Notes: a model not told the origin generated them from the sequence alone. A stretch of DNA of 59,652 bases from Lautropia sp. (GCA_030532895.1 JAUNKF010000020.1:1-59652); one strand, 5' to 3'. Shown: positions 34,304 through 43,986, counted from the stretch's first letter. Made by a program: numbers and translations.

Positions 34304-34563
34304 AGGACTTGCAAATTCCAAGGCAAAAACAGGGGCTTTCCCGGCGGCACACCCCCTGCCCCGGTCACGACCGGGGAAAGAGACGCCCGGTCGGGAACGA
34401 CCGGAAAACAAACAGAACGACGGCTGGTTGAGCACCAGCCAGCATCACGACAGGCGCCATGCCTGCCCCGGTGGAACCGGCATGAACAGGACGGCGAGGC
34501 TGCATGAGGAAGAAAACCGAAGGCTGTGGCAGCACCGACTGAAACGGCCAACATGGCCACCAT
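34300..34563 (-). CDS. Possible 87-residue leader ORF overlapping nrdJ start
   Basis: The frame starts MVAMLAVSVGAATAFGFLPHAAS and ends with a TGA that shares four bases (ATGA) with the nrdJ start codon, the pattern of translational coupling. The middle is rich in Cys and Arg (SCSCRFHRGRHGAC). No family is recognised, there is no firm ribosome site, and its second half is also the hairpin region 34359-34440, so the frame may be open by chance. Kept because nrdJ itself has a poor ribosome site. Confidence 0.25.
   Translation of the reverse strand: MVAMLAVSVGAATAFGFLPHAASPSCSCRFHRGRHGACRDAGWCSTSRRSVCFPVVPDRASLSPVVTGAGGVPPGKPLFLPWNLQVL
34359..34440 (-). promoter_or_regulatory. Three-hairpin leader of nrdJ
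   Basis: In transcript order: GGCTGGT/ACCAGCC (34422-34440), CCGGTCG/CGACCGG (34387-34404) and CCCCGGTC/GACCGGGG (34359-34376). The last two share the core CCGGTC-GACCGG, so the left arm of one can pair with the right arm of the other, giving mutually exclusive folds as in attenuators. No cobalamin-riboswitch blocks are present. Lies 56-137 bases before the start codon. Confidence 0.5.
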
Positions 34564-34622
34564 GTGCCAAGAAAGACCGGAAGATCCCCCTGATGGACAA
34601 CATGGCGATCAATGTCGCCAAA

Positions 34623-34670
34623 ACAGCATATCCAGTGCCGCACCCTCAGCTGCCACACTAGTCATCGTGT
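34623..34670 (-). promoter_or_regulatory. Tandem NrdR-like boxes upstream of nrdJ
   Basis: ACAGCATATCCAGTGC (34623-34638) and ACACTAGTCATCGTGT (34655-34670) match the palindromic NrdR box pattern ACACTATATATAGTGT at 11 and 12 of 16 positions. Their starts are 32 bases apart, three helical turns, the spacing known for paired NrdR boxes. NrdR is the ATP/dATP-sensing repressor of ribonucleotide reductase genes. This implies a promoter here and a leader of roughly 300 nt. The remaining part of the 650-bp gap, 34671-34953, shows only a half copy of the dispersed element at 34929. Confidence 0.6.
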
Positions 34671-34953
34671 AGCGGGTAGGTGTGATTGTAAGGCCGGATT
34701 GCCCGTTTGGGGCACGTTTCAACACGTAAACGCCATCCGGTGTGGCTAGGCGGCCCTAAGAAACCCCGTGAACGATACGGCCATCAGGTCGCATCCCACC
34801 TCCCCCAATTCCGCCCACAGCCAGTACCCAAGCGGCACGCCGGGCAACGGCCAGGGGGAGGGGCGAGCGGTCGGCCAAGCCGAAGGGAGCGTATGTTAGC
34901 GGAAAAGCCACGTGGCCAGAATGCTGCACACGCTCTAAAACCTCTCCACCCGC

Positions 34954-35850
34954 TCAACCAAGACTGCGCATCGCACGCCGACAGATGCGGCGGGTCTCGG
35001 GCGAAGGATCGCCTCGCAACCAGTCGGCACATACGACCCTCACCCAGTCCGGGTTGTCCTTGGCGGCATCGTTCAACCAGTTGGCCACGGAATCCTGCAC
35101 ATAGACGGCAGGATCGGCTCGCAAAAGGGCCAACAGCGGCAAGGCCCGCTGCGGTTCCTGTTTCAGGGCCGTCAGATGCGCGCACCAGACCCCTCTCGGA
35201 CGAATCGACTCCGTGGCAAATCGGCGCACATAAGCCGATTCGTCCGTGGCCCATGCCATCAGGCGGGCGATGGCCTCATCGAGCGACGCCGCCAGATGCG
35301 GGCGAAGCGCCATCCAGGCCCACTCACGCACACCGAAATGCGGGTCATCCGCCAGCGGACGGATGGCAGCCAGCCTGGCCGCCAGACTCAAATCATCGCG
35401 TGCCCCCACCATGAAGCAAGCCCAGCCCCGTACCGTGTCCGACGCATGTTCGCAGCACCGCCGAAGCCCCGCTTCCCCCTGCGCTGTCCAGAGCAGCTGG
35501 CCAAAAGCCATCATCCGCTTCAAAATGCCAAGCTGGCTGGCCGCTTTCGCCTGTTCCAGCACCGGGGCCGGTAACGCTGGCAACACGCTCGTCAACAAAC
35601 GATACTGATCGACCGCCAACCCCTCGGTCAACGTGGCACTCTCGATCTCGCCACGCGACAAGGCCGCCAACACCTCGGGCGGAATATCCGATGTACGGCT
35701 CGCCCCTTTTCCTTGTCTGGTGGCGGGTTTGGATGCTGAGGCGCTTCTGGGTGCAGTCTTGCGCTTCATCGGGGACGTGGGTGGGGACGCGTCGCGCCCT
35801 CCCCCAGATGTAGTGGCGATCGTCCTGGATTTGACCATCGGCTTGTTCAT
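34954..35850 (-). CDS. AlkC-like DNA alkylation repair / HEAT-repeat protein
   Basis: 298 residues. The first ~75 are polar and Lys/Arg/Ser-rich. The remainder is a chain of helical HEAT-like repeats with AlkC-style phrases: DDPHFGVREWAWMALRP, YVRRFATESIRPRGVW and YVQDSVANWLNDAAKDNPDWV. AlkC/AlkD proteins remove alkylated bases from DNA with a superhelical repeat fold. The length and N-terminal basic extension differ from typical AlkC, and the catalytic residues cannot be assigned from sequence alone. The ATG at 35850 has GGAGGGGG upstream. Divergent from benE; the 321-bp gap between them shows nothing beyond short GATTGG repeats. Confidence 0.75.
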   Translation of the reverse strand: MNKPMVKSRTIATTSGGGRDASPPTSPMKRKTAPRSASASKPATRQGKGASRTSDIPPEVLAALSRGEIESATLTEGLAVDQYRLLTSVLPALPAPVLEQAKAASQLGILKRMMAFGQLLWTAQGEAGLRRCCEHASDTVRGWACFMVGARDDLSLAARLAAIRPLADDPHFGVREWAWMALRPHLAASLDEAIARLMAWATDESAYVRRFATESIRPRGVWCAHLTALKQEPQRALPLLALLRADPAVYVQDSVANWLNDAAKDNPDWVRVVCADWLRGDPSPETRRICRRAMRSLG

Positions 35851-36171
35851 GACCCCCTCCTGCATGTTGAGGTGGGTGTCAGCGTAACAGATCGACGCAG
35901 GCCAGCGAATGTTCCGAACGGACTCCCACCCGCGGGCCACCACCATTCGCATGCCCGAACAACACGCCTGGGTTGCAGGCCAGCATGACGATCATCGAAT
36001 TGGGATTGGGATGGGCCTGGACATGGGCACAACCGGATCAACACCCCGTCGTGCGCGTATCATGCCCCTGTTCTGCCGGTATCCTTCAGCGCCCGCTCCG
36101 CCTTCCGGCCACCGCAGCCTCCGTCCGATCCCGACACGCCACGCGCCATCATTCACCCAAGCTGTCATCCC

Positions 36172-37374
36172 GTGCTCAAACGTCTGCCCCGATCCCTGCA
36201 CCTCGAAGACTGGTCGCTCAGCGCCTGGATGGCCGGGGTGCTGGCCGTGCTGGTCTCCTATGCCGGCCCGCTCGTGATCTTCATCCAGGCCGCCCAGGCA
36301 GGCGGCTTCGATCACCAGATGACGACCTCCTGGCTGTGGGCAATTTCCTTTGGCGGTGGGGTATTCGCCATCCTGATGAGCCTGTGGCTGAAAGTGCCGG
36401 TCGTGGCCGGTTGGTCGGCGCCCGGCACAGCCCTGCTGCTCAGCATGATGCCCGGTGTCGGCATGCCCGAGATCGTCGGCGCCTATCTGCTGGCCGCACT
36501 GATCCTGATCGCCATCGGCCTGTCGGGCTGGTTCCAGAAAATCCTCGACCTGATCCCTGAAGGCATCGCGGCCGGCATGATGGCGGGCATCCTGTTCCAG
36601 TTCGGCGCTCAAGCCTTCAAGGTGGCCGAGCAATCGCCGGGACTCGTGGGCGCCATGCTGCTCGCTTACCTGCTGGGCAAGCGGTTCACACCAAGGCATG
36701 CCATCGTGCTGGTGGCGCTGACCGGTTTCGGACTGGCCTTTCTGATGGGACAGACACAGCTCGGCACGGTGAGCCTCGACATCGCCCGGCCCGTCTTCAC
36801 GGCCCCCAGCTTCAGCCTGGACATCTTCTTCAGCCTGACCTTGCCACTGGTTCTGGTCAGCCTTAGCGGCCAGTATTTGCCGGGCTTCACGATCATGCGG
36901 CTCTCGGACTACCCGGTGCCACCCCGCGCCATCCTGGGTGCATCGGGCGCCATCTCCTGCATCACGGCCTTCTTTGGCGGCATCACCACGGTACTGGCCG
37001 CCATCTCGGCCGCCATCTGCACCGGGCCGGACGCCCACCCCGACCCACGCAAGCGCTATGTGGCCGGTATCGCCAACGGGGTGTTCTATCTGGTGGGTGC
37101 CACCTTCGCCGGCTCGATCGTGGCGCTCTTCGCCGCCCTGCCCCCCGCGCTGACGGCCACACTGGCGGGCCTCGGGCTGGCGGGTGCCATCGGCACGAAC
37201 CTGCGCATCCTCAGCCAGGACGCCAGACAGATCGAAGCCTCCACGCTCACCTTCCTCACCACCGCTTCAGGCGTCACACTGCTGGGCCTCGGTTCAGCCT
37301 TCTGGGGCGTGGTGGTCGGCCTCGCCACGCACTGGCTGTTACGGCCCCGCTCACCGAATCAGGGAATCTCCTGA
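36172..37374 (+). CDS. benE: Benzoate/H+ symporter BenE family
   Basis: 400 residues, 11-12 helices, starting at a GTG. BenE features include the N-terminal LSAWMAGVLAVLVSYAGP, VVAGWSAPGTALLLSMMPG and GGITTVLAAISAAICTGPDAHPDP. The family imports benzoate by proton symport in Acinetobacter, though many members are uncharacterised. No ben or cat genes are in the window. Its last 16 bases overlap, tail to tail, the end of the hydrolase gene on the other strand. Confidence 0.9.
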   Translation: MLKRLPRSLHLEDWSLSAWMAGVLAVLVSYAGPLVIFIQAAQAGGFDHQMTTSWLWAISFGGGVFAILMSLWLKVPVVAGWSAPGTALLLSMMPGVGMPEIVGAYLLAALILIAIGLSGWFQKILDLIPEGIAAGMMAGILFQFGAQAFKVAEQSPGLVGAMLLAYLLGKRFTPRHAIVLVALTGFGLAFLMGQTQLGTVSLDIARPVFTAPSFSLDIFFSLTLPLVLVSLSGQYLPGFTIMRLSDYPVPPRAILGASGAISCITAFFGGITTVLAAISAAICTGPDAHPDPRKRYVAGIANGVFYLVGATFAGSIVALFAALPPALTATLAGLGLAGAIGTNLRILSQDARQIEASTLTFLTTASGVTLLGLGSAFWGVVVGLATHWLLRPRSPNQGIS

Positions 37375-38183
37375 AAACGCAGCCAGTGGCTGCAAGCTTC
37401 CAGCACCTCAGCCAGGCGCTCACGGTGCGGCACATGCCCACATTTAGGCAACATCACGATCGACGACTGCCCTGACAGATGCTCGGCAATATGGCGGGGC
37501 TGGTCATCGGTGGAGAACTCGTCGCTGCCGCCTTGCAGCACCAGCGTCGGGCAATGCACCTGCTGCAACACCTCATCGAGCGACCAGGTTTTCATCTCCT
37601 CCGACATCCAGGTGTCAAGCCAGGCATCCAGCACCCACCGGCTCTTGTCGCCGTGATACTTGATCAGGCGTTGAAACTGCGCCGCATCGGCAAAGAGCCG
37701 CCGCGCCTCGACAAGCCCGACAGCCGTTTTGGGTTCGACGAAGACGACGGCCGACTCGGAAATGACGCCCAGGCAACTCTCGGGATGATGGGCGGCCACA
37801 CAGAAGGCAATGGCGCCCCCCACGCTATGGCCAAACGCCACGAAGCGCTGGATGCCTAGCGCCTGCTTGAGCCGGTCGAAATGCTCGCTCGCCTCTTCGA
37901 CCATGAAGCCACGCGGCTTGAGCAAGCCCTCATAAGGATCGGACTGCCCAAAGCCCAGACGGTCATACGCCAGCACGCTTCGTCCCGTGGTCTCGGCCAG
38001 CGCCGCCGGAAAATCCCGCCACGCCCCCACACAGCCCAGCGATTCATGAAACAGCACGATCGGCACCGGACTAGCAGGTCTTGCAGGCACCCAACGACGG
38101 GCGAACAAGCGCCCCCGTGGCGTATCGACCCACAAGTCTTCCGTGGCGATCGTTACCGATGTCATGGCGGTTTGAGCTGTCAT
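37359..38183 (-). CDS. Alpha/beta hydrolase
   Basis: 274 residues. The triad is readable: nucleophile Ser in FGHSVGGAIAF, Asp in LQGGSDEFSTDD and His in KCGHVPHRERL; the oxyanion strand is LFHESLGCVGAW. The ATG at 38183 is preceded by CAGGAG; the longer upstream frame crosses the dispersed repeat and is not used. It may be cotranscribed with the DMT exporter 199 bases upstream. Esterase, lactonase or ring-fission hydrolase are all possible; closeness to benE is suggestive only. Confidence 0.82.
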   Translation of the reverse strand: MTAQTAMTSVTIATEDLWVDTPRGRLFARRWVPARPASPVPIVLFHESLGCVGAWRDFPAALAETTGRSVLAYDRLGFGQSDPYEGLLKPRGFMVEEASEHFDRLKQALGIQRFVAFGHSVGGAIAFCVAAHHPESCLGVISESAVVFVEPKTAVGLVEARRLFADAAQFQRLIKYHGDKSRWVLDAWLDTWMSEEMKTWSLDEVLQQVHCPTLVLQGGSDEFSTDDQPRHIAEHLSGQSSIVMLPKCGHVPHRERLAEVLEACSHWLRFQEIP

Positions 38184-38325
38184 GTGTTGACTCCTGAACC
38201 CACTGGGAAGGCATTGTGCAAAAAAGCCGCGAACAAATGGTGCTGACATCGGGGCGATCCGAGCCATGCACGGCGCAGGACACACACTGACGCGCCTGAT
38301 ATCCCCCTCTCGCCCCCGTGCGTCA

Positions 38326-38383
38326 GCGCCTGGCATGCGCGCCCTACGGGGCTTTCACGAGGCGGAACATGCATGACACGCGC
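38326..38383 (-). repeat. Dispersed palindromic element, intact copy
   Basis: On the minus strand it reads GCGCGTGTCATGC, then GCCC-CGTA-GGGC, then GCATGCCAGGCGC: outer arms with two mismatches around an inner tetraloop hairpin. It abuts the stop codon of the DMT exporter (38383) and separates it from the hydrolase. Confidence 0.65.
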
Positions 38384-39306
38384 TAACCCGCCGTCGACTC
38401 ATCGGCCTTGCCCTGCGCCGACAGCACCGTGGCCAGAATGATCAAACAGGCACCAGCCAGCATCCTGCCGGATGGTTTGGCATCGAACAGCCACCAGGCG
38501 CAGGCTATGGCATACACCGGCTCCAGCGCCACGATCATGCCCACACTGCGGGCATCGAGATGATCGAGGCTCTTCACGAACAGGAAGTGACACAAGCCCG
38601 TGCACAGCACCCCCAACAACGCGAGGTAAAACCAGTCGGACACCTGCATGGCACCGAAGCTGCGGGCCAGTCCATCCGGCGTGAGCGCTGCCCCGGCCCA
38701 ACTGACGAAGGGCAGCAACACCAATGCCACCACGAGGTTCTGCCAGAACGAGACCTGAATGGCATTCACGCCGCGGGTGGCGCGCCGGTTCAGCATCGCC
38801 AACAGCGCGAAGGTGAAACCCGACAGCAAGCCCCAGAGCAGGCCGATCGTGCCCTGATCGCCCATATCGAAGGCGGGCGTCACGAGCACCAGCCCCAGTG
38901 TCACCAGTACCAGCAAGCCCCACTCATGCGGCCCGATCCGCTCTCGGAACACGAGCCAGTCCATCAGCGCGATGAAAGCCGGAAAGGCAGCAAAGCCGAG
39001 CGTGGCCACCGCCACGCCCCCTACCTTCACAGCCAGAAAGAAACTGACCCAATGCACCGCCAGCACCACACCACTGATGCCCAGTGCCATCTTCTGCCGA
39101 GCGCTGAGCGAGCCGAACACCGCCGCCCCCCCCAGCCCCAGCGACACCAGCCCCAGCGCCACGGCGGCAAAAACCGCCCGCCCACTGGTGATGATGAGCG
39201 CATCAGCCTTGATCAGCGCACCCAGGATGCCGGTCATGCCGAACATGACGGCGGAGAAGTGTGCGGCGACCAGGGCACGGGTGCGTGCAGACGACAGGGA
39301 CTTCAT
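38383..39306 (-). CDS. DMT/EamA-family exporter
   Basis: 307 residues with ten helices in two EamA repeats (about 10-145 and 155-295). Motifs include GMTGILGALIKADALIITSGRAVFA and the second repeat's LEPVYAIACAWWLFDAKPSG. It exports small metabolites such as amino acids; the substrate is unknown. Its ATG overlaps the AraC-type gene's stop by 4 bases, so the two are translated together and the regulator may control its own exporter. Confidence 0.88.
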   Translation of the reverse strand: MKSLSSARTRALVAAHFSAVMFGMTGILGALIKADALIITSGRAVFAAVALGLVSLGLGGAAVFGSLSARQKMALGISGVVLAVHWVSFFLAVKVGGVAVATLGFAAFPAFIALMDWLVFRERIGPHEWGLLVLVTLGLVLVTPAFDMGDQGTIGLLWGLLSGFTFALLAMLNRRATRGVNAIQVSFWQNLVVALVLLPFVSWAGAALTPDGLARSFGAMQVSDWFYLALLGVLCTGLCHFLFVKSLDHLDARSVGMIVALEPVYAIACAWWLFDAKPSGRMLAGACLIILATVLSAQGKADESTAG

Positions 39307-40439
39307 TCGGCGGACTCTACATTGAAGGGGTTGCGGCTATGCTGCTGCCGGAACTGTTGTGGCGTCACCCCTGTCCAGCTCGTGAAGGCACGGGCAAAAC
39401 TGCGCGCATTGTCGAAGCCCACCTGCCCCGCCACCTTCTTGATCGGGTCATTGGTGCGGATCAGCAGCTGACGTGCGCGCTCCTCCCGCACCTCGTCCTT
39501 GATCGCCTGCAGGCTCGTGCCATCCTCCTTCAGGAAACGGTGCAGGCTGCGCACCGACACATGCAACGAATCGGCAATGGCCGTGGCCGTCTGCTCGGCT
39601 CCGGTCGCAGTTTCACGTAGCAGCTGCTGCACCCGGTGGCGTACGAGCCGATCCCGGCGATAGGGTTTCACCACCACCAGCAACGCGCGCTTCAGCATCT
39701 GGTTGAGCGCCGCCTCGGTACGCCGGATAGGCATGTCGAGATAGCAGGCATCGAAACGCACCATGGCCTGGGGCGCCCCATAACGGATCGGCCCCGGAAA
39801 CATCCGGGCCAGCTCGGCCGCATAATGCGGCATCTCAAAGGGCAGTGCCACCTCGGCCAGCGACACCTGCGAATCGAGCCACCAGCACGAAATGCCGTGC
39901 ATGTTGCGCAACAGGGACACGAGCGCAAAGACTCGCACATCCTCCGGCAAGGGCCGGTGCTCGGTCAGCGTGACGGTGGCCCACGCCCCCACCACCGGCT
40001 GCGGGTGCCTTCCCCCCCCCTCGGCAGCCGAAGGCGGGTACTGTAGCGACAGCGTAACATCACGGGTCAACAGACCATGATGACGGCACCAGCGCTTCAG
40101 GGCCACACGCAGGTTCGGCGCCGACAACGAAGCTCTGGCCAGCATGCCATAACTCCCCCAACCCAGGGGCTGACTGAAGGCGCCCAGCGCCTCGTCATCC
40201 AGCTCATGCATGGCATAGGCCGACAATCGCTCGACCTGCCCCGAGGTGACGCAACCATTCGGATCATGCAGTTCCTCTGGCGTGATTTGCGCATGTGCCA
40301 GCGCGTTGGCGGCACTCATCTGCCGGGCCGTGTAGGCCGAGACGATGGCATGGATGAAAGGCACGGGCGTGGCCCGAACCGGCTTCGGATGCCGCCCTTT
40401 GGTCAGTGGCGGCGCATCGGAGATCGACATGAGACCCAT
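39303..40439 (-). CDS. AraC-family regulator with arabinose-binding-like N-terminal domain
   Basis: 378 residues from ATG 40439; an ATG three codons in (40430) is equally possible, and neither has a strong ribosome site. Residues ~25-215 match the ligand domain type seen in OruR/VirF-like AraC proteins (LSAYAMHELDDEALG, GWGSYGMLARA); residues ~275-365 hold the two helix-turn-helices (ADSLHVSVRSLHRFLKEDGTS, KKVAGQVGFDNARSFARAF). It is divergent from the acyl-CoA synthetase/liu operon across 212 bp and coupled to the DMT exporter, so it may control either or both. Confidence 0.88.
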   Translation of the reverse strand: MGLMSISDAPPLTKGRHPKPVRATPVPFIHAIVSAYTARQMSAANALAHAQITPEELHDPNGCVTSGQVERLSAYAMHELDDEALGAFSQPLGWGSYGMLARASLSAPNLRVALKRWCRHHGLLTRDVTLSLQYPPSAAEGGGRHPQPVVGAWATVTLTEHRPLPEDVRVFALVSLLRNMHGISCWWLDSQVSLAEVALPFEMPHYAAELARMFPGPIRYGAPQAMVRFDACYLDMPIRRTEAALNQMLKRALLVVVKPYRRDRLVRHRVQQLLRETATGAEQTATAIADSLHVSVRSLHRFLKEDGTSLQAIKDEVREERARQLLIRTNDPIKKVAGQVGFDNARSFARAFTSWTGVTPQQFRQQHSRNPFNVESAE

Positions 40440-40651
40440 GAATGGCAGAAAGGCAGAAACAGACGACGGGTAAACACGGATAGACGCTTCGCCGCAGAAC
40501 GTCTACCACTGCCACCGTCTTGATTTGTCAGAACGTTGGCACTAATTGTCTACGCATTATCGCAAACCTTTGGGCTGAAAATCATAAGATCGCCAGAAAG
40601 TCAGCACGCCTCGGCGTAACGCTGTCCACGCCTTCTCCAGGAGACTCATTG

Positions 40652-42349
40652 ATGAGCGCCCATCCCGACACGAAAGCCTCAACCCTCAGCTATGACAAGG
40701 GCACCACGGATCAGCCGCTGATCGAGCAGACCATTGGCGACTTCTTCGACGACATGGTGGCCCGCCAGCCCGATGCCCCGGCGTTGATCAGCCGCCACGA
40801 AAATCAGCGCCTCAGCTATCGCGAGCTTCAGACCCAAGCCAATCAGCTGGCCAGCGCGCTGCTGGCCGCCGGCCTGCGCCCTGGCGACCGGGTCGGCATC
40901 TGGTCTCACAACAACCTGCCCTGGCTGCTGATGCAAATCGCCACGGCCAAAGTTGGCCTGATCCTCGTCAACATCAATCCTGCCTATCGGCTCGCTGAAG
41001 TCGATTACGCCCTGAACAAGGTCGGCTGCAAAGCCCTCGTCACCGCCCCCCGTTTCAAGACCAGCGAATACTTGAAGATGCTGCGCGAGCTGGGCCGTGC
41101 CAAGCTGCCGATGCTCACCCACATCTGGTGGATCGACCAGCCGGGGGATGCCGACGAGGCAGCTGGCGACATTCCGATGGCCCGCTTCTCCGAGCTGATG
41201 GCCACTGGTCAGGCCGGTGATCCAAGGGTGGCCCATGTCCAGAAAGCGCTCAAGGCCAGTGACCCCATCAATATCCAGTTCACCAGCGGCACCACCGGTT
41301 TTCCGAAAGGTGCCACGCTCACGCACCGTAACATCCTGAACAACGGGTTTTTCGTCGGCGAGTGCATGAAGCTGACCCCAGCCGACCGCCTCTGCATCCC
41401 CGTGCCGCTTTACCACTGTTTCGGCATGGTGCTGGGCAACCTCGCCTGCATCACGCATGGCAGCACCATCGTCTACCCGAACGACGGCTTCGACCCGTTG
41501 ACGGTGCTCGAAACCGTGTCCGCCGAAAAGTGCACGGGCCTGCACGGTGTGCCCACCATGTTCATTGCCGAGCTGCAACACCCGCGCTTTGCCGAATTTG
41601 ACCTCTCTTCCCTGCGCACCGGCATCATGGCCGGCTCGCCCTGCCCGATCGAGGTGATGAAACAGGTCGTGAGCGAGATGCACCTCTCTGAAGTCACCAT
41701 CGCTTACGGCATGACCGAAACCAGTCCGGTCAGCTGCCAGAGCAGCACCGACACGCCACTCGACAAGCGCGTCTCGACCGTCGGTACCGTGCAGCCACAC
41801 CTTGAAGTGAAGATCATCGACCCCGACACGGGCGAGACCGTACCGCGCGGCCAGTCGGGTGAACTCTGCACCCGCGGCTACTCGGTCATGCACGGCTACT
41901 GGAATGACCCGGACAACACGGCCAAAGCCATCGATGACGAGCAGTGGATGCACACAGGCGATCTTGCCACGATGGACGACGAGGGCTACATCAACATCGT
42001 GGGCCGCATCAAGGACATGGTGATCCGTGGCGGCGAAAACATCTACCCGCGTGAGATCGAGGAAATCCTCTATCGCCACCCGAAGATCCAGGACGTGCAG
42101 ATCGTGGGCTTGCCTGACAAGAAGTACGGCGAAGAGCTGTGTGCCTGGATCATCATCAAACCGGGTGAAACGCTCGTCGAAGATGACGTGCGTGACTACT
42201 GCCGCACGCAAATGGCGCACTACAAGGTGCCGCGCTACATCCGCTTCGTCAGCGAATTTCCGATGACGGTGAGCGGAAAAATCCAGAAATTCCGCATTCG
42301 TGAAGAGATGTCGGAAGAGCTGGGCCTCACCGCCGACAAGACCGCCTGA
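40652..42349 (+). CDS. Acyl-CoA synthetase (AMP-forming), liu-cluster associated
   Basis: 565 residues. The AMP-binding loop is [16 protein letters not shown], followed by [10 protein letters not shown], the hinge [16 protein letters not shown] and the C-terminal lysine segment [11 protein letters not shown]. It activates a carboxylic acid to its CoA ester through an acyl-AMP. First in the leucine/isovalerate gene set, so isovalerate, 3-methylcrotonate or a medium-chain acid are likely substrates. The ATG at 40652 has CAGGAG upstream; the longer frame lies in the AT-richer promoter region. liuB follows after 29 bases. Confidence 0.88.
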   Translation: MSAHPDTKASTLSYDKGTTDQPLIEQTIGDFFDDMVARQPDAPALISRHENQRLSYRELQTQANQLASALLAAGLRPGDRVGIWSHNNLPWLLMQIATAKVGLILVNINPAYRLAEVDYALNKVGCKALVTAPRFKTSEYLKMLRELGRAKLPMLTHIWWIDQPGDADEAAGDIPMARFSELMATGQAGDPRVAHVQKALKASDPINIQFTSGTTGFPKGATLTHRNILNNGFFVGECMKLTPADRLCIPVPLYHCFGMVLGNLACITHGSTIVYPNDGFDPLTVLETVSAEKCTGLHGVPTMFIAELQHPRFAEFDLSSLRTGIMAGSPCPIEVMKQVVSEMHLSEVTIAYGMTETSPVSCQSSTDTPLDKRVSTVGTVQPHLEVKIIDPDTGETVPRGQSGELCTRGYSVMHGYWNDPDNTAKAIDDEQWMHTGDLATMDDEGYINIVGRIKDMVIRGGENIYPREIEEILYRHPKIQDVQIVGLPDKKYGEELCAWIIIKPGETLVEDDVRDYCRTQMAHYKVPRYIRFVSEFPMTVSGKIQKFRIREEMSEELGLTADKTA

Positions 42350-42378
42350 ACCTCGCCCCAGAACAGCTTCCAGACAAC

Positions 42379-43986
42379 ATGGCTATCCTGAACTCGAAAC
42401 TCAACGTCCGCTCTGCGGACTTTCAGGCCAGTGACAGCGCGATGCGTGCGCTGGTGCACGATCTGAACAAGACCTTCGCCACCATCGAGCAGGGCGGCGG
42501 CCCCGCCGCCCAGGAAAAGCACCTGTCGCGCGGCAAGCTGCTGCCCCGCGACCGCGTTCAAGCACTGCTGGATCCCGGCTCGCCCTTTCTCGAAATCGCA
42601 CCACTGGCCGCGCTCAACGTCTACGACAATGCGGCCCCCTGTGCCGGTGCCATCGCCGGCATCGGCCGCATCAACGGCATCGAGTGCATGATCGTCTGCA
42701 ATGACGCCACCGTGAAAGGCGGCACCTACTTCCCGCTCACGGTCAAAAAACATTTGCGGGCACAGGAAATTGCGCAGCAGAACCGCCTGCCCTGCGTCTA
42801 TCTGGTCGACAGCGGCGGCGCCAACCTGCCCAACCAGGATGAGGTCTTCCCGGATCGCGATCACTTCGGCCGGATCTTCTTCAACCAGGCCAACATGAGT
42901 GCCCAAGGCATTCCGCAGATCGCGGTCGTGATGGGCAGTTGCACGGCCGGTGGCGCCTACGTGCCAGCCATGAGCGACGAAACCATCATCGTCAAGAACC
43001 AGGGCACCATCTTCCTCGGCGGCCCGCCACTCGTCAAAGCCGCCACCGGTGAAGTCGTCAGCGCCGAAGATCTGGGCGGTGGGGATGTTCACACCCGTCT
43101 CTCGGGCGTGGCCGATTATCTGGCCCAGAACGACGCGCACGCGCTGGCGCTGGCCCGCGAGAAGATCCGCAATCTGCAGTGGAAAAAGGATCCCCACCCG
43201 GCCGACGCGCCACCCAAACCGCCCCGATTCGCGGCCGAAGAGCTGTATGGCGTGATCCCCACCGACACCCGCAAGCCCTTCGACGTGCGCGAAATCATCG
43301 CTCGCATCGTCGATGACAGCGACTTCGACGAATTCAAGGCCCGTTTCGGCACCACCCTCGTCTGTGGCTTTGCCCGTATCGAGGGCATGATGGTGGGCAT
43401 CATCGCCAACAACGGCATCCTCTTTTCCGAGTCTGCCCAGAAAGGCGCACACTTCATCGAGCTGTGCTGCCAGCGAAAGATTCCGCTCGTCTTCCTTCAG
43501 AACATCACCGGCTTCATGGTGGGCCGCAAATATGAAAACGAGGGTATCGCTCGCCACGGCGCCAAGATGGTGACCGCCGTGGCCACCGCCAACGTGCCGA
43601 AATTCACCGTCATCATCGGCGGCAGTTTCGGCGCGGGGAACTACGGCATGTGCGGCCGCGCCTACAGCCCGCGCTTTTTGTGGATGTGGCCCAACGCCCG
43701 CATCTCGGTCATGGGCGGCGAGCAGGCTGCCAGCGTGCTCGCCACCGTCAAGCGAGACGGCATCGAGGCCAAGGGCGGCAGCTGGAGCGCCGATGAAGAA
43801 GAAGCCTTCAAGGCCCCGATCCGCGAGCAATACGAGGCCCAGGGCCATCCGTACTATGCCTCGGCCCGCCTGTGGGATGACGGTGTCATCGACCCGGCCG
43901 ACACCCGCCGCGTGCTGGCGCTCGGCCTCTCGGCCGCCCGCAACGCACCGGTGCCGGATGTGAAGTTTGGCGTGTTCCGGATGTAA
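42379..43986 (+). CDS. liuB: Methylcrotonoyl-CoA carboxylase beta (carboxyltransferase) subunit
   Basis: 535 residues, the usual length for MccB/LiuB. Two crotonase-type carboxyltransferase domains: N-terminal with [25 protein letters not shown] and [17 protein letters not shown]-terminal with [26 protein letters not shown] and [16 protein letters not shown]. It transfers carboxylate from biotin on the LiuD subunit to 3-methylcrotonyl-CoA, giving 3-methylglutaconyl-CoA, in leucine breakdown. The partner subunit is encoded two genes downstream. Weak ribosome site; probably coupled to the upstream gene. Confidence 0.96.
   Translation: MAILNSKLNVRSADFQASDSAMRALVHDLNKTFATIEQGGGPAAQEKHLSRGKLLPRDRVQALLDPGSPFLEIAPLAALNVYDNAAPCAGAIAGIGRINGIECMIVCNDATVKGGTYFPLTVKKHLRAQEIAQQNRLPCVYLVDSGGANLPNQDEVFPDRDHFGRIFFNQANMSAQGIPQIAVVMGSCTAGGAYVPAMSDETIIVKNQGTIFLGGPPLVKAATGEVVSAEDLGGGDVHTRLSGVADYLAQNDAHALALAREKIRNLQWKKDPHPADAPPKPPRFAAEELYGVIPTDTRKPFDVREIIARIVDDSDFDEFKARFGTTLVCGFARIEGMMVGIIANNGILFSESAQKGAHFIELCCQRKIPLVFLQNITGFMVGRKYENEGIARHGAKMVTAVATANVPKFTVIIGGSFGAGNYGMCGRAYSPRFLWMWPNARISVMGGEQAASVLATVKRDGIEAKGGSWSADEEEAFKAPIREQYEAQGHPYYASARLWDDGVIDPADTRRVLALGLSAARNAPVPDVKFGVFRM

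Noticed and set aside
34304-34622. Possible cobalamin riboswitch before nrdJ
   Set aside because: No CCCGCAACTG, GCCACTG or AGTCAGGA block on the minus strand; hairpins there are of another kind.
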